A stretch of DNA of 30,176 bases. Origin: Euryarchaeota archaeon UBA19. GTDB taxonomy: Archaea; Thermoplasmatota; Poseidoniia; Poseidoniales; Thalassarchaeaceae. The translations under genes and the position numbers were made by a program. Below the pieces are notes generated by a model. That model was not told the DNA's origin. It made no database searches and saw only the letters and a program-made list of their open reading frames with translations. The stretch lies in the NCBI GenBank assembly GCA_002502175.1, contig DAPQ01000059.1, forward strand, positions 1-30,176, read 5' to 3'. Shown here piece by piece: positions 24,274 to 30,176 of the stretch. The stretch's first letter is position 1. Each line of letters opens with the position of its first letter.

Positions 24274-26412
24274 ATGGTTCCGGAGGCCATGGATGATTGG
24301 GCGAACAACGCCCGCATCGAGGAGTTGGCAGGGCTGCTTGCTCATCATTCGAACCTCTATTACAACCAAGCCTCTCCCGAGATAACGGATGCGGAATACG
24401 ACGCTTTATTTGATGAATTAAAGCAACTTTCACCAGACCATCCACAACTTTCCAAAGTCGGCTCGGACCCCGCTCCCGGCTCAGAAAAAGTCGACCATCT
24501 ATTCCCAATGAGGAGTTTGGACAAAGCTACTGAGGAAGAAGAGGTTGCCCACTTTGTTGCAGAAACAACAGCCCACGGGCGTCGTTTCGTCTGTCAGCCA
24601 AAATTGGACGGCTCTGCACTATCACTAGAATATCGCCGAGGACGTTTGATTCGTGCGGCTACTCGTGGAAACGGAGAACGAGGAGAGGATGTTACCGCTA
24701 ATGCTCGTAGGATACCAAATATTCCTGAATCCTTAGATTGGGAAGGGGATGCACATGTTCGAGGTGAAGTAGTAATGCCGCTCGATGTATTTCGGGCAAA
24801 GTACGCCTCGATTGCTCCCAATCCACGAAATCTTGCCGCTGGAAGTCTTCGTCAGAAAACCGCAGATGCTGGTAAAGGAGATGCAGCGGATCTGGCCTTC
24901 CACGCCTATGGTGTAATGTTCCCGAGTACCGAACACCGACATCCAGATAGTCCGCCACCTCCAACTTTCACAAATGACTCAGAGGCAATCGACTGGCTTG
25001 AATCAAATCGCATTGCTGCGGCTGGAAATGAAGTAGTCAAAGGAGAAGATGACGATACAGTAACTCAGGCAATTCTAGAGGTAACTAAGCGATGGACACA
25101 GAATCGTGATAGTGCAGATTGGGAGATAGACGGAGTGGTAATCAAATTGGATGATTTAGCGAAGAGAGAACTCCTCGGCCAGACAGCTCATCACCCACGT
25201 TGGGCAATGGCATGGAAATTCCCTCCAGAAGAAGCCTCCACAGTAGTCATGGGAGTTGATTGGCAGACTGGAAGGACCGGAACGGTAACTCCCGTTGCAA
25301 GGGTAGCACCAGTAACGGTATCTGGAGTGACAGTTGAGAATACCACTCTGCACAATGCTGGAGAAATCGAAAGGTTAGGGCTCCGTGTAGGAGATAGAGT
25401 CAGAATAGTTCGCCGAGGCGACGTGATTCCGAAGATTATCGAAGTATTGGGTGAAGCCAAGTCTTCGGACTTACAGAATCGAGTTCATGCAGACGGAACT
25501 CCATTCACCGACTCTCTACCAAAGGTTGAGGCCATTGAAATCCCAGAGAAGTGCCCTAGATGTGAAACTAAATTAGAACAAGATGGAGCTTTCATTCGTT
25601 GCTTCAATCTAAATTGTCCATCTCGCTTAGAAAGAGCAATTCTGTATTGGTGCCGAGCCCTTGAGATGGACGGCATTGGCGAGAAGTTAGCCGAACAGCT
25701 GTGTGAGGAAGGTTTGGTAAGCACTCTTCCGGATCTTTACTCATTGACCCACTCTGATATTATCAATTTAGAACGAATGGGCGAGAAATCTGCAAACAAC
25801 ATAATCTCCCAATTGGATGCAACAAGGGTTCTGGGCCTATCGACCTTCCTTTCGGCTCTAGGCCTTCCCGGCATTGGACCAGAGCTGGCGACTGGATTTG
25901 CAGAAGAATTAGGTGACACCGAGACCATGTTCAATCTGCTAAACGACCATGAATCAGCAATCCCAAGATTGGTCAAATTGGAAGGTGTTGGTGAAACCGT
26001 TGCCCGCTCCTTCCTTGAAGGTCTGTCTGAGCGTAGAGCGATGGTGGAAGGATTAGCTGAGGCGATAGAAATAACCGCCGAAGAAGCAAAACAAGAATCA
26101 GAGGGTCCACTAACAGGTCAGACATTTTGTATCACAGGAAGCTTGAGTAGACCAAGAAAGGAAATTGCCTTGATGATTAAAGCCGCAGGTGGTAAAGTGG
26201 TTTCATCCGTTTCAGGAAAGTTAGATTTCCTAGTTGCCGGAGAGTCCTCAGGATCTAAGTTAGACAAGGCGAACAGGCTTTCAGTGACTGTTTTGAGTGA
26301 GTCGGAACTCGAGTCCAAAATCTCCGGAGAGGGGGATGATTCTGATGAAGAAAACGCAGGAGAAATTTTTGCGGATGCGGGCCCACAGCAGATGTCCCTA
26401 GGGGATTATTAA
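24274..26412 (+). CDS. ligA: NAD-dependent DNA ligase
   Basis: 712 residues, close to the normal LigA length, sealing DNA nicks with NAD as adenylate donor. Domains in order: Ia NAD-binding region (YYNQASPEITDAEYDALF), adenylation domain with catalytic Lys110 in KLDG, OB fold, a zinc finger with C427, C430, C443 and C448, helix-hairpin-helix repeats (MDGIGEKLAEQL, LPGIGPELATGFAEEL, LEGVGETVA), and a BRCT domain at about 610-685 (TGQTFCITGSLSRPRKE). All catalytic parts seem intact. ATG 24274 has no Shine-Dalgarno, but a TATA-like CTTTTAGG about 25 bases upstream suits a leaderless message; ATG 24289 is an alternative. NAD ligase is the bacterial replicative type; most archaea rely on an ATP-dependent enzyme, not seen here. 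Confidence 0.97.
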   Translation: MVPEAMDDWANNARIEELAGLLAHHSNLYYNQASPEITDAEYDALFDELKQLSPDHPQLSKVGSDPAPGSEKVDHLFPMRSLDKATEEEEVAHFVAETTAHGRRFVCQPKLDGSALSLEYRRGRLIRAATRGNGERGEDVTANARRIPNIPESLDWEGDAHVRGEVVMPLDVFRAKYASIAPNPRNLAAGSLRQKTADAGKGDAADLAFHAYGVMFPSTEHRHPDSPPPPTFTNDSEAIDWLESNRIAAAGNEVVKGEDDDTVTQAILEVTKRWTQNRDSADWEIDGVVIKLDDLAKRELLGQTAHHPRWAMAWKFPPEEASTVVMGVDWQTGRTGTVTPVARVAPVTVSGVTVENTTLHNAGEIERLGLRVGDRVRIVRRGDVIPKIIEVLGEAKSSDLQNRVHADGTPFTDSLPKVEAIEIPEKCPRCETKLEQDGAFIRCFNLNCPSRLERAILYWCRALEMDGIGEKLAEQLCEEGLVSTLPDLYSLTHSDIINLERMGEKSANNIISQLDATRVLGLSTFLSALGLPGIGPELATGFAEELGDTETMFNLLNDHESAIPRLVKLEGVGETVARSFLEGLSERRAMVEGLAEAIEITAEEAKQESEGPLTGQTFCITGSLSRPRKEIALMIKAAGGKVVSSVSGKLDFLVAGESSGSKLDKANRLSVTVLSESELESKISGEGDDSDEENAGEIFADAGPQQMSLGDY

Positions 26413-26417
26413 GACCC

Positions 26418-27227
26418 TCAACCGTACATCCCTGAACTTTCGACTCCTGGTTTATCCATCTGTAATTGGTTCAGTTGAGTTGCCATCATTTCCTTGATTT
26501 GTTCTTCTATTCTTTGAGCTTCTTCTAGTAGAGGTTCAGTATCTAATTTGATTGCAGGAAGTAGGCCATCAAGCCTTTCGATAATTCTAGCGGCGGCTCT
26601 AGCATCAGGTATTGCTCCATTAGCCAAATCACCACCCGACTCTGCCAATATGGCCATAGCGTCGATTCTTCTCCTTCGACATTCACCCAGCATTACTCCG
26701 CTCATACCTCCAACTACACCATGTTTGAGTTTAGCAACACCTAGTTGCTCAAGTGTCTCTTGAGCAGAATCCGTAGAGCCAATTCCCAACATAGATTCGT
26801 CCGAGTTATCGTCATCAAAGATAGAATGTGCTTGATCAGGACCATGTGAAAATGAGTCGATCATCATCACTTGGGACGCGCCACTAGATTCGACCCAATC
26901 TAGTATCGAATCAGCAAGTGATAGTGTCAAGTCAGGGCTAACTTGAATCTCAGAGGCGATTAATACCACTTTGTCACATCTATCCATATGGCAGATTGGC
27001 TCCCCCGCATAGAATCGCAGTGGGGGAAGTGGTTTTCCTTCCTGAACAAGACAAACCGGAGGAAGCCCCGCTCCTCTCGCTCCCCCAACAAATGTGAGTC
27101 CTAGGCGATCTACGAGGTAGTGTGCGACAATACTGCTAACGAATCCAGCAGAAGGGAAACAGGTTACCACCAAGGCGTCCTCAGCATTCAATTCATCATC
27201 TACCGCGACCACAGGTGCTCCGCTCAT
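26418..27227 (-). CDS. PAC2-family protein, probable proteasome assembly chaperone
   Basis: 269 residues with the PAC2 fold pattern: LVVTCFPSAGFVSSIVAHYLVDRLGL at the N-terminus, the KVVLIASEIQVSP strand, and GVVGGMSGVMLGECRRRRIDAMAILAES. Then comes a coiled helix (EEAQRIEEQIKEMMATQLNQLQM). Archaeal PAC2 proteins such as PbaA/PbaB bind 20S proteasome alpha subunits. The last three residues, Met-Tyr-Gly, form a hydrophobic-Tyr-X ending like those that dock into alpha-ring pockets. It converges on ligA with five bases between stops and is divergent from the RecB-like nuclease gene. A proteasome role is inferred from family and tail. Confidence 0.85.
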   Translation of the reverse strand: MSGAPVVAVDDELNAEDALVVTCFPSAGFVSSIVAHYLVDRLGLTFVGGARGAGLPPVCLVQEGKPLPPLRFYAGEPICHMDRCDKVVLIASEIQVSPDLTLSLADSILDWVESSGASQVMMIDSFSHGPDQAHSIFDDDNSDESMLGIGSTDSAQETLEQLGVAKLKHGVVGGMSGVMLGECRRRRIDAMAILAESGGDLANGAIPDARAAARIIERLDGLLPAIKLDTEPLLEEAQRIEEQIKEMMATQLNQLQMDKPGVESSGMYG

Positions 27228-27250
27228 TGAACCCTAACCTACCGAGATAC

Positions 27251-27258
27251 TGTTAATC
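27251..27258 (+). promoter_or_regulatory. Candidate TATA box for the RecB-like nuclease gene
   Basis: TGTTAATC lies about 25 bases before ATG 27280 in the 52-base divergent spacer. That spacing would place transcription start at the start codon, i.e. a leaderless message. The match to a TATA box is weak. Confidence 0.25.
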
Positions 27259-27279
27259 ATTGGCCTCTCTCGTTATAGC

Positions 27280-28572
27280 ATGTCGGAGGCAGAGGAGGTG
27301 CAATCCCAAAGCGATGAGAGCGATTCTAGCCTTCAACCAGAGGAGGATTTCATCGCTCACCAATTGTCTCCTTCATCATGGAATAGGTACGAAGAATGCC
27401 CAAGAAAATATTGGCTTTCCCGACAAGGCCTTCCGAGAAAGGCAAGCATGCCTGCTGCACTAGGTAATGCAGTCCACAATTCTGTGGAAGACCTTTGCAA
27501 TCTTGATTTAGCCGACCGCGAAGACGATGAAGCCGGCTGGCTTCCTGCTACTGCAAAAGCAGTATTAGATCGACACTGGCAAATCGAGAAAGATAACTTC
27601 CTAGAAACTCCTCGTCATCCTCGTTGGAAAGGAGAACAAATTACCAAGGCTCACGACGGGCTAATAGGTGCCTTGAACATCCTATTTAGCAAATCCAATG
27701 TCGAAGTTCAGAACTTATCTGAAGTAACTGTAGCAACCTGGAAAGAGGTTCAGTCTATCGTTTTGGCAAATGAAGGAACTTTAGTTTCAGAATGTGGCCG
27801 ACTCATGGGACGTCTCGACTTATTGGTAGCGGACATTGGTGAAGATGGAGAATCACAGGGTTGGATTGTAGCCGATTTGAAAACCGGAAAGCCACCATCG
27901 CCCACACTAAATGAGAAGGTAAGTAGACAATTAAGATTCTACCGTGATTTGTTGAAACAAAATAATCCAGAGCATCCAACCGTAATCGCAGAAGGTTGGT
28001 ACTCTTCAAACCAAACAGTTCACCGAGCGGATGGTCCCGATGTATTGGATTCTGCCTTAGAGGCATGGGAAGGAATGCGCCCTTCAACGACACCTCTTCC
28101 TGCTACGCCTGGCGATCAACAATGTGGTTGGTGTGAGTGGAAAGCATGGTGTCCGATTTGGTGGGCCGCTCGTCGAGATGGCACACTTTCACCCGGTCAT
28201 ATGTTCCGTGACGAAGTTGTTCAAGTCATTCGATTTGACCATGAGGCCGGAGCGGCGCTATTCCAACGCATGCCGCCAGTTGGCGATGAAGGTGAATTAG
28301 CTCCTTCAGACCATAAATTCGGTGCGGTTCTGAGGGACCAAGCACTAGTACATCTGTCTGAACTGCTTGACTCTGGGCACGAAGGGGCGATTTTCCTAGG
28401 TAGTGCTAGAATGGATGGCAGGATTGCACATCTCGGCGATTGGTGCGAGATATTACCATGGAATCCGATGAATGAAGGGCATGCCCACGATCACTCTCGA
28501 TGGTTACGTAGTAATTCTGATACAATTTTTGAAGAAATTGGCGAGGACGGGGAAGACAACCAGTCCAAATAG
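27280..28572 (+). CDS. RecB-like PD-(D/E)XK nuclease with probable 4Fe-4S cluster
   Basis: 430 residues. The nuclease core has LSPSSWNRYEECPRKYW at the N-terminus, Asp180 in GRLDLLVAD, Asp199-x-Lys201 in VADLKTGK, and Gln217/Tyr221 in QLRFY, the order used by RecB, AddB and Cas4 nucleases. Cys40 together with Cys282, Cys285 and Cys291 (CGWCEWKAWC) reproduces the cysteine spacing of iron-sulfur members of this group. After residue 300 come about 130 residues of unassigned sequence (VIRFDHEAGAALFQRM and on). No Cas1/Cas2 genes or repeats are near, so a Cas4 role is unlikely; DNA-end processing or repair is more plausible. Its last 82 bases overlap the convergent exonuclease gene. Confidence 0.85.
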   Translation: MSEAEEVQSQSDESDSSLQPEEDFIAHQLSPSSWNRYEECPRKYWLSRQGLPRKASMPAALGNAVHNSVEDLCNLDLADREDDEAGWLPATAKAVLDRHWQIEKDNFLETPRHPRWKGEQITKAHDGLIGALNILFSKSNVEVQNLSEVTVATWKEVQSIVLANEGTLVSECGRLMGRLDLLVADIGEDGESQGWIVADLKTGKPPSPTLNEKVSRQLRFYRDLLKQNNPEHPTVIAEGWYSSNQTVHRADGPDVLDSALEAWEGMRPSTTPLPATPGDQQCGWCEWKAWCPIWWAARRDGTLSPGHMFRDEVVQVIRFDHEAGAALFQRMPPVGDEGELAPSDHKFGAVLRDQALVHLSELLDSGHEGAIFLGSARMDGRIAHLGDWCEILPWNPMNEGHAHDHSRWLRSNSDTIFEEIGEDGEDNQSK

Positions 28573-29306
28573 CGCTCATCGATCTTCTGCAATTCTTGCA
28601 GCGTCCGGCCCTTGTGTTTTCCGAAGGCGATAACGATTCCTTGATCTGAATGGCGTAATCTTCCATTCGTACCATCGACCGGCTCCAAATCAACCAAACT
28701 AGGGCCTAAACGGTCGCTAATATCTCGCCTTCCGGATAACATATCTTGTAATTCATCCAACCCTCCTCGGAATTGGTTAGGATGATTTTGCATCATCGAC
28801 CAAAGTAACAGCAGGGTTGCTCCTGCATCGGCGTCAGCACTATGCGCTCTACCAATTGTGATATCGTAACGCGCGCAAAGAGGACCCAATGCGTGCCGAC
28901 CAGGAATCTTCAGTTTTCTTGCCAAGGTTAGTGTATCGATTATTGCCCTTGGAACTGGGGTTTCGAACCCAGCCCTCATGCATTCCAACTCAAGGAATCT
29001 CCAATCAAATTTAGAAACATTGTGTCCAACGATTACCGCGTCAGAAATCAATTCGATTAATCCAGGAAGATGTTCAGAAAACTCACTTTCTCCTCTAACA
29101 TCATCATCGGTAATTCCGTGCACACGAGATGATTCAGGAGGTATGGAGCGACGAGGATTTACCAGAGAGGTTTTGTTGATATGAGAGCCATCAACGTCAC
29201 TACCAATCAATGCATATTGCACAATCCGGTCGCTTCGAGGGTTCAATCCTGTGGTCTCTAGGTCGAAACCGAGAACCCTGTATCCGGTTAGCATACCCCC
29301 GACCAT
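28491..29306 (-). CDS. DnaQ-like 3'-5' exonuclease with ExoX-type C-terminal module
   Basis: 271 residues. The DEDDh exonuclease domain fills about 8-170: Exo I FDLETTGL (Asp15, Glu17), Exo II GHNVSKFDW (Asp101), and Exo III HSADAD (His155, Asp160). All catalytic residues are present. A separate short module at about 221-265, IAFGKHKGRTL then DERYLDWL, resembles the small FGKHKG/YLxWL domain found on exonuclease X-like proteins. No polymerase gene is adjacent, so this is more likely a stand-alone repair or RNA/DNA trimming enzyme than a proofreading subunit. ATG 29306 or ATG 29294 are both possible. Its 3' end lies inside the antisense of the RecB-like nuclease gene. Confidence 0.9.
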   Translation of the reverse strand: MVGGMLTGYRVLGFDLETTGLNPRSDRIVQYALIGSDVDGSHINKTSLVNPRRSIPPESSRVHGITDDDVRGESEFSEHLPGLIELISDAVIVGHNVSKFDWRFLELECMRAGFETPVPRAIIDTLTLARKLKIPGRHALGPLCARYDITIGRAHSADADAGATLLLLWSMMQNHPNQFRGGLDELQDMLSGRRDISDRLGPSLVDLEPVDGTNGRLRHSDQGIVIAFGKHKGRTLQELQKIDERYLDWLSSPSSPISSKIVSELLRNHRE

Positions 29307-29397
29307 GACTTCACGGATGAAAGACCCTCCTTGAACTTCATTGGTAACCGGAATTATTCCGTCATACCTATTTGTCTCTCTCTACGCCATTTGTGTA

Positions 29398-30176
29398 ATG
29401 GGGTTACAAGCCGGACGAGCCGTATCACTATCGGTCCTCCTCTTGTTTACCGCTTTAGCAGGATGCACCGGCTTGGCATCAACAACTCCGATTGCGGAAA
29501 TAAGCGCAGATCAAACATCGATTAATCTCGGTGAATCAGTGAATTTTGATGCTAGATCTTCCAGCACACCATCGCCTACAATTATCGATGAGTATGTTTG
29601 GGACTTTGGTGATGGAGAACAGAAGACCACTTCCACCGGTATCGCTTTCCACACTTTCACTCAAGCCGGAAACCACGACGTAGAAGTTGTTGTATTCAAC
29701 GACCGTGGAGAAAGCGATAGAGCATCGATAACCATATTCGTAAATTCGCCACCAACCATCGTAATCGAGAAACCCGGCTATGTCCGCACAAATCAGACAG
29801 CAACTATTGATGCCTCTGCATCCTATGATTCCGAAGGCGGGGGTGTCGAATTCATTTGGGATCTAGACCTTGGATTCGATAGAAATGGAGATGGAGACCC
29901 AACCAATGATGCAGATTCCACCTCATCTTCGATTCAAGTCATTTACACAAATTCTGGAAATCAAACCGGTTCGCTAACTGTCGTTGACGATAACGGAGCC
30001 ACAAGTACAGAGATTTGGAGCTTGATGGTAGTAAGTCGAATGTTCAATGTGGTTTGGGAAGAACAACATGTAACTTACGAATGGTCAGGATATACCGAAC
30101 AGGGTGAAAGTACAACACACCAACATATTCCCGGACAAATAGGTTCTCGAACTAATGGCGCTAGAATCATGCAGGT
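29398..30176 (+). CDS. PKD-domain lipoprotein, N-terminal part (runs off window end)
   Basis: Open from ATG 29398 to the last base, 259 codons with no stop. The N-terminus is a lipoprotein signal: a hydrophobic stretch VSLSVLLLFTALAG followed by Cys23 in LAGC, so the mature protein is probably lipid-anchored outside the membrane. A PKD domain follows (SADQTSINLGESVNFDARSS then YVWDFGDGEQ and the H-F-T-QAGNHDVEVVVFN strand), and a second PKD-like unit with IDASASYDSEG and FIWDLDLG contains a possible calcium loop, DRNGDGDPTND. The part beyond about residue 200 is unassigned. PKD domains usually mediate surface or polysaccharide binding. Divergent from the exonuclease gene; no strong ribosome site is seen. 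Confidence 0.85.
   Translation, partial: MGLQAGRAVSLSVLLLFTALAGCTGLASTTPIAEISADQTSINLGESVNFDARSSSTPSPTIIDEYVWDFGDGEQKTTSTGIAFHTFTQAGNHDVEVVVFNDRGESDRASITIFVNSPPTIVIEKPGYVRTNQTATIDASASYDSEGGGVEFIWDLDLGFDRNGDGDPTNDADSTSSSIQVIYTNSGNQTGSLTVVDDNGATSTEIWSLMVVSRMFNVVWEEQHVTYEWSGYTEQGESTTHQHIPGQIGSRTNGARIMQ

Overview
The window reads as a piece of a planktonic archaeal chromosome, most probably a Marine Group II euryarchaeote (Poseidoniia). This placement is an inference. It rests on an archaeal-type ribosomal/RNA polymerase run (eL18-uL13-uS9-Rpo10), an archaeal-style tRNA-Pro, a proteasome-assembly PAC2 protein, archaeal Shine-Dalgarno sites (GGAGGTGA) with TATA-like boxes, and a very large acidic calcium-repeat surface protein. 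These sit beside several genes of bacterial type: an NAD-dependent DNA ligase, an E. coli-like isocitrate dehydrogenase and a PanD aspartate decarboxylase. Genes are densely packed, often overlap by 4-13 bases, switch strand often, and leave no gene-free stretch longer than about 180 bases.

Layout. 1-399: C-terminal end of an unrecognised protein. 404-4051 (-): B12-dependent class II ribonucleotide reductase. 4226-4618 (-) and 4691-5920 (+): divergent OsmC-family protein and NADP-isocitrate dehydrogenase. 5940-9299 (-): a 1119-residue helical-repeat protein ending in a PIN nuclease domain. 9356-9886 (+): four-helix membrane protein. 9883-10869 (-) and 10978-11409 (+): DHH phosphoesterase and Nudix hydrolase. 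11413-13307 (-): small membrane protein, cobalamin adenosyltransferase, a membrane/TPR-like protein and a small acidic protein. 13387-13821 (+) RlmH converges on 13809-14213 (-) PanD. 14393-22414 (+): a 2673-residue membrane-anchored surface protein. 22436-22540: three consecutive hairpins. 22564-24058: eL18, uL13, uS9, Rpo10. 24112-24189: tRNA-Pro(GGG). 24274-26412: LigA. 26418-27227 (-): PAC2 protein. 27280-28572 (+) and 28491-29306 (-): an iron-sulfur RecB-like nuclease overlapping tail-to-tail with a DnaQ-like exonuclease. 29398 to the end: PKD-domain lipoprotein, cut by the window edge.

How the genes relate. The reductase needs adenosylcobalamin, and the adenosyltransferase at 11604-12197 makes that cofactor, so the window holds both enzyme and cofactor supply. 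LigA, the RecB-like nuclease, the DnaQ-like exonuclease and possibly the DHH protein form a loose DNA replication/repair set. The ribosomal run is translationally coupled and probably followed in the same direction by the tRNA.

The least explained items are the giant calcium-repeat protein (which carries a copper-site-less cupredoxin-like insert and a DUF4129-like cytoplasmic tail), the helical-repeat/PIN fusion, and the hairpin-rich leader before eL18. I see no CRISPR array, insertion sequence, prophage or obvious multi-gene defence island.
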